Source: Arachis hypogaea (lineage: Eukaryota > Streptophyta > Magnoliopsida > Fabales > Fabaceae). From it: a stretch of DNA of 64,000 nucleotides. Shown piece after piece: positions 23,264 through 35,640 of this stretch. Position 1 is the first letter of the stretch. Each line of letters opens with the position of its first letter. The position numbers and the translations under genes are program-made. The DNA lies in contig NC_092051.1 of the NCBI RefSeq assembly GCF_003086295.3, forward strand, positions 74,339,772 through 74,403,771. The letters are read 5' to 3'. The notes beneath the pieces were generated by a model that was not told the origin of the DNA, made no database searches, and worked only from the letters and a program-made list of their open reading frames with translations.

Positions 23264-26260
23264 TGTAACAACCCTGATTATCGAGTATGCGAGATCTTTT
23301 CCGAAGGCACAGATTTCGCCAGAAGATCAGTAAAGGGAACACCTCTTCTATATCAACAAGTATCTCAATCCTCATTGTCATTATGTCATCCTTAAGCTAG
23401 AACCTTTTCCGAAGCAAGCTCGATAATGCGGTCACGAAGAACCTAGTTTTTGAACCGTCTCGGTTTGCAGTTTTGATTCTGATTTTCGTAAATAGTCTCT
23501 GTTTGTTGAACCGGACTCGATTCATGAGAGGAGAGAGATAATAGTATAATATTATCATTATATTAGTATTAGAAAATGCTTGAATGACATTATAAGGTTA
23601 CCTGGTCTGTTTTTGTTAAAAATAGAAAATCGGTTTAACCGGGTTTACTGTTTACTGGTGCAGCTTAGCACCAGCACTCTCTGATGACTTTAGCAATGCT
23701 AAGGCCTCATTATACATGTTTTATTCTCATAACAAATATGTTACTAGTGTCATTTATGCTAGTAGCTCAGAAAATAATTTTTAGAGATGTTTTTACAAGT
23801 GTTCCGATACATCTAGTTTTAGTAGTTATACACCTGAGATATTTTAATATTATTTTAACCCACCTCCAAGCCAACCAATCACAACTCACCCTACACCCCC
23901 AAGACACTCCAAGGCTGGTCATTTACTCCCTTTGGACGAAAATGAGTAGAGAGAAAAGAGAGAAACTTTCATGAACACTTAATCTTCAAAGCTTGATTTC
24001 TTCTAAACTAAAACTCAAATCAAAACTCCGATTTCACCAAAATTATCCTCTCTTCTTCCTCTACATAACCATGTAACTTATCAAGGCTGGAAATAAGGTG
24101 AGATGGCTGTTCCTTTCCCCTTTCAATTCGGTTTTCAAGGAAACATGCTTAAACATGTGTTTTCTTGATGTTCTTTCTTAGGAATCATGCTTAACTTGAA
24201 TTGAGGGCCAAGAAACGTGACTTTTCCGCAAGTCAAAGGAGGAAAAAGTGCTTTAAGAACACTTCAAAGAGTAACCGAATTTGGAGCAGCAAATCAAGGT
24301 AGGGTTTGAAGAATTTAATCTTGATTGATTGTGTTGGAGTTGTATAATTATGATATGGTTTGGTTGTGCTTGAAATTGATTGTTTATATGATTGATTCTT
24401 GGTGAAAATTTGGTGAAATGTTGATGAAATTTGATGAAATTCAAGCTTTAAAGTTCATGTTCTTGGGGCAGCTGGAAAAACAAAACCCTAAGCTTAAATT
24501 GAGGTTCAATTTGTGTTGAAATCATGTAGAAAAGATGGGGTTTTAGTGGCTGCTAATTTATTATGAATTATAGTAAAAATCGGTTGCTGAAAAGACTGAA
24601 AAACGGGTAAAAATAGAGAAAGAATCTGAAGAATTTATGAAGAACATGAAGAACACTTTGAGTGTGGTAAAGAACAATGAAGAACACCTTTTAGATCTTA
24701 AAAAGGGCAAGGTTGTAATTATTTTGGTGTTTGAGGGGTTATTTTGTAATTTCTGAAAGTTAGGGTGGTTAAAGTAGAAATATTAGAAGTTACGGGTGGT
24801 AAAAAGTGAATTTTAAAGGTTAAAAGTAAAAAGTCAAAGTGAAAAGAGTAATATGATAAAGAGAATAGAAAACAAGCAGAGGGCCTATTGAAAGGTCATT
24901 TGTTGCGTTAAGACAACTCCAGAGATATTTGTATATTCATCTGCTACTTTTCCGTTGGCACTAGAGGTCTTGTAGGCCCAAGTTCACCTACAGTAAGTTG
25001 TTATTCCTGTAGGCCGAAGTTCACCTACAGAGAGTTGTGATACCTGTAAGCCGAAGTTCACTTACAGGGGCGCCGTTTCTGTAAGCCAAAGTTCACTTAC
25101 AGAGGTGCTATTTCTGTAGGCCGAAGTTCACCTACAGAAAATAAGCCATATCTAGGACTAGTTCCTAGGTAATGTTGGGCTGCAGGGTGTAAACCGACAC
25201 GTGAGCTCATGGCCTGCATAGGACAGACATGCATCATACTTGGTTGCGCATTTCCTCTGTTATGATTGTTGTTTGAATGTATGCTTTCTTTGTTTTCATT
25301 CTATTCTCTGTGTCTGTGTTTTGTTTTCTTGTATTCTTTTGTTTGTGTTTTGCTTTCTATTTTCTCTATTTATATTTTTCTTCTGTCTACTGCTTCTCGG
25401 TATTCTGCTATTTATCTGCTAAACAACACGGAATTAATGAACTTAACTAAAAACCCCAACCCAACTAAGGACTCCCCAGTTCTTACCCCTTCTCTCTCCC
25501 TTCCCCCTTCAGATGGAAGCATGAGTACCTTACCATAGTTCATTGATGATGGTTCTGTAAAGAGGATTTCGCTCTAGATAGTCTTCTGAGTCTAGGGTGA
25601 ATATCGTTCTCTGTTTACATGTATATACTATGAGACCACCCAACGTCTGTATCCCGTTTATATGCGAACTTTAACTTAAATCCTGTGTACGAGACTCCTG
25701 TTGTGTGGCTACTTGATGAGGTACCAGAGAGACGTCCTATGGCAATGTCTGATCGTGCAGAGGAGTAGCAGATGATGTTCTACCTTTTGGTGACGTTCCA
25801 CCTGACTTGAGTTTTGAAGACCTAGAACGTATTTTCCCTTGCTTTAGAAGTTTAGAGGGACTAGGTGAGTATAGAGTCTAGGCTAGCTTAGGTGCCAGCT
25901 TAGAGACCTCTTGAACAGGTCAGGACTTGGGATATTGTATGTATATATAGGTATATAGATATTATTTAGCTATATCTAGGGGTGTTCTAACTAAAGGTCT
26001 ATACTCTAACAAAGGCTGGATCACTAAATGTTGCTAGCTACTTGTGATGTATTTATGTGTGGTTGCTTATAACTATTTTATCTGTTATCAGTTGTGAATT
26101 GATTATGAATGATTCCGTCTATTAATCCAAATGTTTTCAAAAAAAAAAATCCCCTGCAAATCAGGCTCATATGATAAATAATAGATAATAATTAGGAAGA
26201 CAAATTGGTAGCGCTCAGTTTCTGGTATGATCTTGACATATTAAAAATTGGGTCGTTACA
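23264..26260 (+). repeat. Array LTR2, with 515-bp deletion
   Basis: 2,997 bp. Compared with LTR1 it lacks the stretch equivalent to 20783-21297, rejoined through a 7-bp AGTAAAA at about 24824-24830. Confidence 0.92.
24969..25140 (+). repeat. Hairpin array in LTR2 (five units)
   Basis: Five units. The last has a perfect 10-bp stem, TTTCTGTAGG / CCTACAGAAA. Alternate units carry G-C or A-T at the same stem position, paired in each. Confidence 0.88.
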
Positions 26261-26712
26261 ATTTGGTATCAGAGCAGTTCATTTCCAGTAGAGCCTGGGG
26301 AGTGGACTGACTATGCTTCATTGCATACTCTGATTGTGTGTCTCATGCTGTTAGGGTATCTTCAAGATACATTTGGCATGAATGTCTGTGAGGACTCATT
26401 TTGGGAATGTTCGTGCTTAACTTGAGATATTAAGACTGATCACCTTAATGTTGATTGTTTGGTGCGGATAGAACCTTAATGACTGCGAATAGGCATAGTT
26501 TAATCGAGCTCCGAACGACGAATCGATGTGAGCCACAGCTATCTTCATAGCTGTTATGATCTTCATGGCTATGGCTGTGTGAGATTTGGATGCTGTAAGG
26601 AGTGGATCGATCTCTTTGTCAGGATGGATTGAAGGAAATAGACCACTTAAAGATGGATTTCTTGCACGCGGCTAAAATTTTGAGGGCAAAATTTTCTTTT
26701 AGGAGGGTAGAA
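26261..26712 (+). other. Array internal region 2
   Basis: 452 bp. Perfect primer site TGGTATCAGAGC at 26264-26275; PPT abuts LTR3. Nearly identical to the other two internal regions. Confidence 0.9.
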
Positions 26713-29700
26713 TGTAACAACCCTAATTATCGAGTATGTGAGATCTTTTCCGAAGGCACAGATTTCGCCAGAAGATCAGTAAAGGGAACACCTCTTCTAT
26801 ATCAACAAGTATCTCAATCCTCATTGTCATTATGTCATCCTTAAGCTAGAACCTTTTCCGAAGCAAGCTCGATAACGCGGTCACGAAGAACCTAGTTTTT
26901 GAACCGTATCGGTTGGCAGTTTTGATTCTGATTTTCGTAAATAGTCTCTGTTTGTTGAACCGGACTCGATTCATGAGAGGAGAGAGATAATAGTATAATA
27001 TTATCATTATATTAGTATTAAAAAATTCTTGAATGACATTATAAGGTTACTTGGTCTGTTTTTGTTAAAAACAGAAAATCGGTTTAACCGGGTTTACTGT
27101 TTACTGGTGCAGCTTAGCACCAGCACTCTCTGATGACTTTAGCAATGCTAAGGCCTCATTATACAAGTTTTATTCTCATAACAAATATGTTACTAGTGTC
27201 ATTTATGCTAGTAGCTCAGAAAATAATTTTTAGAGATGTTTTTACAAGTGTTCCGATACATCTAGTTTTAGTAGTTATACACCTGAGATATTTTAATATT
27301 ATTTTAACCCACCTCCAAGCCAACCAATCACAACTCACCCTACACCCCCAAGACACTCCAAGGCTGGTCATTTACTCCCTTTGGACGAAAATTAGTAGAG
27401 AGGAAAGAGAGAAACTTTCATGAACACTTAATCTTCAAAGCTTGATTTCTTCTAAACTAAAACTCAAATCAAAACTCCGATTTCACCAAAATGATCCTCT
27501 CTTCTTCCTCTACATAACCATGTAACTTATCAAGGCTGGAAATAAGGTGAGATGGCTGTTTCTTTCCTCTTTCAATTCGGTTTTCAAGGAAACATGCTTA
27601 AACATGTGTTTTCTTGATGTTCTTCCTTAGGAATCATGCTTAACTTGACTTGAGGGCCAAGAAACGTGACTTTCCAGCAAGTCAAAGGAGGAAAAAGTGC
27701 TTTAAGAACACTTCAAAGAGTAACCGAATTTGGAGCAGCAAATCAAGGTAGGGTTTGACCAATTTAATCTTGATTGATTGTGTTGGAGTTGTATAATTAT
27801 GATATGGTTTGGTTGTGCTTGAAATTGATTGTTTATATGATTGATTCTTGGTGAAAATTTGGTAAAATTTTGATGAAATTTGATGAAATTCAAGCTATAA
27901 AGTTCATGTTCTTGGAGCAGCTGGAAAAACAAAACCATAAGCTTAAATTGAGGTTCAATTTGTGTTGAAATCATGTAGAAAATATGGGGTTTTAGTGGCT
28001 GCTAATTTATTATGAATTATAGTAAAAATCGGTTGCTGAAAAGACTGAAAAACGGGTAAAAATAGAGAAAGAATCTGAAGAATTTAGGAAGAACATGAAG
28101 AACACTTTGAGTGTGGTGAAGAACAATGAAGAACACCTTTTAGATCTTAAAAAGGGCAAGGTTGTAATTATTTTGGTGTTTGAGGGGTTATTTTGTAATT
28201 TCTGAAAGTTAGGGTGGTTAAAGTAGAAATATTAGAAGTTACGGGTGGTAAAAAGTGAATTTTAAAGGTAAAAAGTAAAAGTAAGTTAATTTTCGAAAAT
28301 TTAATGATAAAATAATAAATAATAACAAAATATTAAATAATAATATTTAATTAAAAATAATATTTTAATAAAATAATAAAATAATGCGAAAAAGGCAGTT
28401 TTCTGTAAAAGCTTTAGAAAGACAACTTTAAGTGCAGAATCTCATAATTACCTTCATAAAACACTTAGGGAGTGGTAAGACCATATTAGTGAGGCAAAGA
28501 TAAATGAAATATAAAAAGTTAAAGAAAATATAAAAACCAAAGAAAAGTCTATAAAGTTTTAATGACAGAAAAACAGGCAGAGATTAAGTGAACGAACTAG
28601 GGCAACATAGTTAGTCCTTGAGTTGCGACTAGGGTTAGGTATTATCTGAAAAGTTAAACTGTTTCAGTATAGACTTAATGAACCTATACTTGGGACAGGC
28701 TAACTATTCATACCGAAATTTACATAAGCTTTAAATACATACGTTACGCAGAGAAATCAGAGCAGAGTAAAGAAAACACAGAGAACAGAGTAACCAGAGA
28801 AAAATAACGAGATACAGAGAAAAAAGTATTCAAAGCAGAGTAAAAAGTCAAAGTGAAAAGAGTAATATGATAAAGAGAATAGAAAACAAGCAGAGGGCCT
28901 ATTGAAAGGTCATTTGTTGCGTTAAGACAACTCCAGAGATATTTGTATATTCATCTGCTGCTTTTCCGTTGGCACTAGAGGTCTTGTAGGCCCAAGTTCA
29001 CCTACAGTAAGTTGTTATTCCTGTAGGCCGAAGTTCACCTACAGAGAGTTGTGATACCTGTAAGCCGAAGTTCACTTACAGGGGCGCCGTTTCTGTAACC
29101 CAAAGTTCACTTACAGAGGTGCTATTTCTGTAGGCCGAAGTTCACCTACAGAAAATAAGCCATATCTAGGACTAGTTCCTAGGTAATGTCGGGCTGCAGG
29201 GTGTAAACCGACACGTGAGCTCATGGCCTACATAGGACAGACATGCATCATACTTGGTTGCGCATTTCCTCTGTTATGATTGTTGTTTGAATGTATGCTT
29301 TCTTTGTTTTCATTCTATTCTCTGTGTCTGTGTTTTATTTTTTTGTATTCTTTTATTTGTGTTTTGCTTTCTATTTTCTCTATTTATCTGTTTCTTCTGT
29401 CTACTGCTTCTCGGTATTCTGCTATTTATCTGCTAAACAACACGGAATTAATGAACTTAACTAAAAACCCCGACCCTACTAAGGACTCCCCAGTTCTTAC
29501 CCCTTCTCTCTCCCTTCCCCCTTCAGATGGAAGCATGAGTACCTTACCGTAGTTCGTTGATGATGGTTCTGCAAAGAGGATTTCGCTCTAGATAGTCTTC
29601 TGAGTCTAGGGTGAATATCGTTCTCTGTTTACATGTATATACTATGAGACCACCCAACGTCCGTATCCCGTTTATATGCGAACTTTAACTTAAATCCTGT

Positions 29701-30287
29701 GTACGAGACTCCTATTGTGTGGCTACTTGATGAGGTACCAGAGAGACGTCCTATGGCAATGTCTGATCGTGCAGAGGAGTAGCAGATGATGTTCTACCTT
29801 TTGGTGACGTTCCACCTGACTTGAGTTTTGAAGACCTAGAACGTATTTTCCCTCGCTTTAGAAGTTTAGAGGGACTAGGTGAGTATAGAGTCTAGGCTAG
29901 CTTAGGTGCCAGCTTAGAGACCTCTTGAACAGGTCAAGACTTGGGATGTTGTATGTATATAGATATTATTTAGCTATATCTAGGGGTGTTCTAACGAAAG
30001 GTCTATACTCTAACAAAGGCTGAATCACTAAATATTTCTAGCTACTTGTGATGTATTTATGTGTGGTTGCTTATAACTATTTTATCTGTTATCAGTTGTA
30101 AATTGATTATGAATGATTCCGTCTATTAATCCAAAGGTTTTCAAAAAAAAAAATCCCCTGCAAATTAACTACGTTTTTAACAACGAATCAGGCTCATATG
30201 ATAAATAATAGATAATAATTAGGAAGACAAATTGGTAGCGCTCAGTTTCTGGTATGATCTTGACATATTAAAAATTGGGTCGTTAGA
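26713..30287 (+). repeat. Array LTR3
   Basis: 3,575 bp. The terminal GTTACA is changed to GTTAGA at 30282-30287. It shares the AT-rich 'aaatattaaataataatattt' insertion (about 28325) with LTR4. Confidence 0.92.
28983..29154 (+). repeat. Hairpin array in LTR3 (five units)
   Basis: Same five-unit layout as in LTR2 and LTR4. The fourth unit has a changed loop base (CTGTAACCCAAAG). Confidence 0.88.
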
Positions 30288-30739
30288 ATTTGGTATCAGA
30301 GCAGTTCGTTTCCAGTAGAGCCTGGGGAGTGGACTGACTATGCTTCATTGCATACTCTGCTTGTGTGTCTCATGCTGTAAGGGTATCTTCAAGATACATT
30401 TGGCATGAATGTCTGTGAGGACTCATTTTGGGAATGTTCGTGCTTAACTTGAGATATTAAGACTGATCACCTTAATGTTGATTGTTTGGTGCGGATAGAA
30501 CCTTAATGACTGCGAATAGGCATAGTTTAATCGAGCTCTGAACGACGAATCGATGTGAGCCACATCTATCTTCATAGCTGTTATGATCTTCATGGCTATG
30601 GTTGTGTGAAATTTGGATGCTGTAAGGAGTGGATCGATCTCTTTGTCAGGATGGATTGAAGGAAATAGACCGCTTAAAGATGGATTTCTTGCACGCGGCT
30701 AAAATTTTGAGGGCAAAATTTTCTTTTAGGAGGGTAGAA
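30288..30739 (+). other. Array internal region 3
   Basis: 452 bp. Primer site TGGTATCAGAGC at 30291-30302; PPT abuts LTR4. Confidence 0.9.
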
Positions 30740-33700
30740 TGTAACAACCGTGATTATCGAGTATGTGAGATCTTTTTCGAAGGCACAGATTTCGCCAGAA
30801 GATCAGTAAAGGGAACACCTCTTCTATATCAACAAGTATCTCAATCCTCATTGTCATTATGTCATCCTTAAGCTAGAACCTTTTCCGAAGCAAGCTCGAT
30901 AACGCGGTCACGAAGAACCTAGTTTTTGAACCGTATCGGTTGGCAGTTTTGATTCTGATTTTTGTAAATAGTCTCTGTTTGTTGAACCGGACTCGATTCA
31001 TGAGAGGAGAGAGATAATAGTATAATATTATCATTATATTAGTATTAGAAAATGCTTGAATGACATTATAAGGTTACCTGGTCTGTTTTTGTTAAAAACA
31101 GAAAATCGGTTTAACCGGGTTTACTGTTTACTGGTGCAGCTTAGCACCAGCACTCTCTGATGACTTTAGCAATGCTAAGGCCTCATTATACATGTTTTAT
31201 TCTCATAACAAATATGTTACTAGTGTCATTTATGCTAGTAGCTCAGAAAATAATTTTTAGAGATGTTTTTACAAGTGTTCCGATACATCTAGTTTTAGTA
31301 GTTATACACATGAGATATTTTAATATTATTTTAACCCACCTCCAAGCCAACCAATCACAACTCACCCTACACCCCCAAGACACTCCAAGGCTGGTCATTT
31401 ACTCCCTTTGGACGAAAATGAGTAGAGAGAAAAGAGAGAAACATTCATGAACACTTAATCTTCAAAGCTTGATTTCTTCTAAACTAAAACTCAAATCAAA
31501 ACTCCGATTTCACCAAAATGATCCTCTCTTCTTCCTCTACATAACCATGTAACTTATCAAGGCTGGAAATAAGGTGAGATGGCTGTTCCTTTCCCCTTTC
31601 AATTCGGTTTTCAAGGAAACATGCTTAAACATGTATTTTCTTGATGTTCTTCCTTAGGAATCATGCTTAACTTGACTTGAGGGCCAAGAAACGTGACTTT
31701 CCAGCAAGTCAAAGGAGGAAAAAGTGCTTTAAGAACACTTCAAAGAGTAACCGAATTAGGAGCAGCAAATCAAGGTAGGGTTTGACGAATTTAATCTTGA
31801 TTGATTGTGTTGGAGTTGTATAATTATGATATGGTTTGGTTGTGCTTGAAATTGATTGTTTATATGATTGATTCTTGGTGAAAATTTGGTGAAATTTTGA
31901 TGAAATTTGATGAAATTCAAGCTTTAAAGTTCATGTTCTTGGGGCAGCTGGAAAAACAAAACCCTAAGCTTAAATTGAAGTTCAATTTGTGTTGAAATCA
32001 TGTAGAAAAGATGGGGTTTTAGTGGCTGCTAATTTATTATGAATTATAGTAAAAATCGGTTGCTGAAAAGACTGAAAAACGGGTAAAAATAGAGAAAGAA
32101 TCTGAAGAATTTAGGAAGAACATGAAGAACACTTTGAGTGTGGTGAAGAACAATGAAGAACACCTTTTAGATCTTAAAAAGGGCAAGGTTGTAATTATTT
32201 TGGTGTTTGAGGGGTTATTTTGTAATTTCTGAAAGTTAGGGTGGTTAAAGTAGAAATATTAGAAGTTACGGGTGGTAAAAAGTGAATTTTAAAGGTTAAA
32301 AGTAAAAGTAAGTTAATTTTCGAAAATTTAATGATAAAATAATAAATAATAATAAAATATTAAATAATAATATTTAATTAAAAATAATATTTTAATAAAA
32401 TAATAAAATAATGCGAAAAAGGCAGTTTTCTGTAAAAGCTTTAGAAAGACAACTTTAAGTGCAGAATCTCATAATTACCTTCATAAAACACTTAGGGAGT
32501 GGTAAGAACATATTATTGAGGCAAAGATAAATGAAAGATAAAAAGTTAAAGAAAATATAAAAACCAAAGAAAAGTCTATAAAGTTTTAATGACAGAAAAA
32601 CAGACAGAGATTAAGTGAACGAACTAGGGCAACATAGTTAGTCCTTGAGTTGCGACTAGGGTTAGGTATTATCTGAAAAGTTAAACTGTTTCAGTATAGA
32701 CTTAATGAACCTATACTTGGGATAGGCTAACTATTCATACCGAAATTTACATAAGCTTTAAATACATACGTTACGCAGAGAAATCAGAGTAGACTAAAGA
32801 AAACACAGAGAACAGAGTAACCAGAGAAAATAACGAGATACAGAGAAAAAAGTAATCAAAGCAGAGTAAAAAGTCAAAGTGAAAAGAGTAATATGATAAA
32901 GAGAATAGAAAACAAGCAGAGGGCCTATTGAAAGGTCATTTGTTGCGTTAAGACAACTCCAGAGATATTTGTATATTCATCTGCTGCTTTTTCGTTGGCA
33001 CTAGAGGTCTTGTAGGCCCAAGTTCACCTACAGTAAGTTGTTATTCCTGTAGGCCGAAGTTCACCTACAGAGAGTTGTGATACCTGTAAGCCGAAGTTCA
33101 CTTACAGGGGCGCCGTTTCTGTAAGCCAAAGTTCACTTACAGAGGTGCTATTTCTGTAGGCCGAAGTTCACCTACAGAAAATAAGCCATATCTAGGACTA
33201 GTTCCTAGGTAATGTCGGGCTGCAGGGTGTAAACCGACACGTGAGCTCATGGCCTGCATAGGACAGACATGCATCATACTTGGTTGCGCATTTCCTCTAT
33301 TATGATTGTTGTTTGAATGTATGCTTTCTTTGTTTTCATTCTATTCTCTGTGTCTGTGTTTTGTTTTCTTGTATTCTTTTGTTTGTGTTTTGCTTTCTAT
33401 TTTCTCTATTTATCTATTTCTTCTGTCTAATGCTTCTCGGTCTTCTGCTATTTATCTGCTAAACAACATGGAATTAATGAACTTAACTAAAAACCCCGAC
33501 CCTACTAAGGACTCCCCAGTTCTTACCCCTTCTCTCTCCCATCCCCCTTCAGATGGAAGCATGAGTACCTTTCCGTAGTTCGTTGATGATGGTTCTGCAA
33601 AGAGGATTCCGTTCTAGATAGTCTTCTGAGTCTAGGGTGAATATCGTTCTCTGTTTACATGTATATACTATGAGACCACCCAACGTCTGTATCCCGTTTG

Positions 33701-34322
33701 TATGCGAACTTTAACTTAAATCCTGTGTACGAGACTCCTGTTGTGTGGCTACTTGATGAGGTACCAGAGAGACATCCTATGGCAATGTCTGATCGTGCAG
33801 AGGAGTAGCAGATGATGTTCTACCTTTTGGTGACGTTCCACCTGACTTGAGTTTTGAAGACCTAGAACGTATTTTCCCTCGCTTTAGAAGTTTAGAGGGA
33901 CTAGGTGAGTATAGAGTCTAGGCTAGCTTAGGTGCCAGCTTAGAGACCTCTTGAACAGGTCAGGACCTGGGATGTTGTATGTATATATAGGTATATAGAT
34001 ATTATTTAGCTATATCTAGGGGTGTTCTAACTAAAGGTCTATACTCTAACAAAGGCTGGATCACTAAATGTTGCTAGCTACTTGTGATGTATTTATGTGT
34101 GGTTGCTTATAACTATTTTATCTGTTATCAGTTGTGAATTGATTATGAATGATTCCGTCTATTAATCCAAATGTTTTCAAAAAAAAAATTCCCTGCAAAT
34201 TAACTACGTTTTTAACAACGAATCAGGCTCATATGATAAATAATAGATAATAATTAGGAAGACAAATTGGTAGCGCTCAGTTTCTGGTATGATCTTGACA
34301 TATTGAAAATTGGGTCGTTACA
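30740..34322 (+). repeat. Array LTR4
   Basis: 3,583 bp, closest to LTR3, with intact GGGTCGTTACA end followed by the GAAGA duplication and ORF1 of element B. Confidence 0.92.
33009..33180 (+). repeat. Hairpin array in LTR4 (five units)
   Basis: Five units, all with paired stems of 7-10 bp. Confidence 0.88.
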
Positions 34323-34983
34323 GAAGACATAGGAGGCTTTGATCAGGACATGGATGCATTTGAAGAAGTCTGCAAGGAAGTGAATAAATTCACAAAAGAA
34401 CACAAGGGAGTAGAACTTACAGAACCACTGGAAACACCTATCCCAAGGCCATTACCACCCAATACGAGCTTCAAGTGGGTACAATCCTTAACCTTTAGCT
34501 TTATTTTTCCACTTGAATATGGGTTGCTTGAAACAGATGGCCAGCTTAGAGCTCTCTGCGGCTTTAAGAGTAAGAAGGAAATGGCTCATACTCAGAGCTG
34601 GTGCACAAGGTTTAATAAGGTTCCACGCTTCAACTCGAAGTGCACGGTTTGGCATCATGATCAATCGAATAGATCTCGGAAAATGTTTGGTCACCATGGT
34701 GAGAATTTACTATCTAAACCGCACGGATGGAAAAATATAGATCAAGACGGAGGCGGATTTAAAAGCAAGGTTTGGGATCCTGGAATCTATTCTGACATTC
34801 GCCACCCCGGGAACCTGAGAATCTGTTTGAAGCTGCTCAGAAGCTTTACATGCATAGTTTGGGACCCCGGAGGCCATTGGCATTCCAAACATTGGTGGAG
34901 ATTTCTGGATGAATTTAAATATAAGCCGCTATAATAGGAAGCTCATCCAATGTCCAACTTAAGGACTTTAACTAAAAGTGCTA

Positions 34984-35001
34984 GGTGGGAGACAACCCAC
35001 C
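34984..35001 (+). promoter_or_regulatory. Post-stop hairpin of element B
   Basis: GGTGGG / CCCACC with loop AGACAA, 50 nt after the ORF1 stop, exactly as in element A. Confidence 0.6.
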
Positions 35002-35140
35002 ATGGTATGGTCGTTTCTTTTTCAGTTTTATTTTGTGTTATTTATTTTTATTTCTTCTTCAATTGAACCTGAATATTATTCACTCGCATTGCATACTGCA
35101 TAATTGCATACCTGCATAAAAAAGAAGAAGAAGAAGAAAG

Positions 35141-35640
35141 GGCGCGCGACGCGACCGCATCACTCATGCGATCGCGTCAGTTGCAAAAAACACTTCCCAC
35201 GCGTCCGCGTCATTCACGCGGCCGCGTGATCTGGAAATCGGTGTAAGGATCCAATGCCCAGAAAGTTGGGCTGGAATCGTGCGGCTGTTGTGCGTTTCGC
35301 ACAAAACGACCCACGCAATCCCGTCCCTGATGCGATCGCGTCACTTGCACAACACCCATCCCACGCGAAAGCGTGAGCGACGCGATCGCGTCGCCTGGAT
35401 TGCACAACACCCCAAAGGAGACAGAGAGTTGCGCTGAAACGACGATGGAATTGTGCATTTAGCACCATTTCCAACGACGCGGTCGCATGCCTCACGCGAC
35501 CGCGTCATTCATCCTTTTACCCATTCAATGCGATCGTATCACTCATGCGATCGCGTCAACCCCCATTCCACCCCAGCCACGCGACCGCGTGCCCCACGCG
35601 ATCGCGTGGATTCAAATTCGATAACACCCAGCCACGCAAA
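35141..35640 (+). repeat. CG-rich palindrome block of element B
   Basis: About a dozen GACGCGATCGCGTC-like words (also ACGCGACCGC, ATGCGATCGCGTC) at irregular 20-45 bp spacing. The same word recurs in the element's own 3' LTR (50562-50745). Confidence 0.72.

Larger units (their letters stand above)
19233..34322 (+). mobile_element. Tandem giant-LTR retroelement array: four LTRs, three minimal internal regions
   Basis: 15,090 bp flanked by a single perfect GAAGA duplication (19228-19232 and 34323-34327). Layout is LTR1-int1-LTR2-int2-LTR3-int3-LTR4 in one orientation. LTRs start TGTAACAACC and end GGGTCGTTACA. Each internal region is 452 bp, opens with a tRNA-iMet primer site (TGGTATCAGAGC) and closes with the purine tract AGGAGGGTAGAA, and encodes nothing. 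The iMet primer and TGTAAC..GTTACA ends suggest a derivative of a Tekay-type chromovirus, unlike the tRNA-Asp families around it. Such copies move only with proteins from a partner. Confidence 0.92.
18376..34934 (+). pseudogene. Element B ORF1, split by the tandem LTR array but otherwise open
   Basis: The 5' part, 18376-19232, starts MEPRGFDQPF. It has a Pro/Tyr/Gln-rich N-terminus, a short heptad-like stretch (LKETADQLQTTLHQLEQAV) and acidic EDLGEAELPWESRI / FYEELDGI modules. The 3' part, 34328-34934, carries FPLEYGLLETDGQLRALCG, KVWDPG, IVWDPGG and HSKHWWRFLDEFKYKP. The two parts lie in the same frame once the array and one GAAGA are discounted, giving 487 codons plus stop with no internal stop. 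The frame was therefore intact when the array arrived. The MNSH start used by element A (18324 here) is out of frame. The family matches element A ORF1; function unknown. Confidence 0.78.

Noticed and set aside
19652..33578. Recurring 60-, 80-, 90- and 96-codon frames in each array unit, some with membrane-like character
   Set aside because: They recur only because the LTR is repeated. They differ at starts and ends, overlap each other in different frames, cross the PPT/LTR boundary in one case, and show no domain.
19233..34322. Array as an assembly artefact
   Set aside because: Not fully excludable, but units differ by a 515-bp deletion, an extra hairpin and many substitutions, and the single GAAGA pair fits a real locus. 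Reported as a finding with a test.
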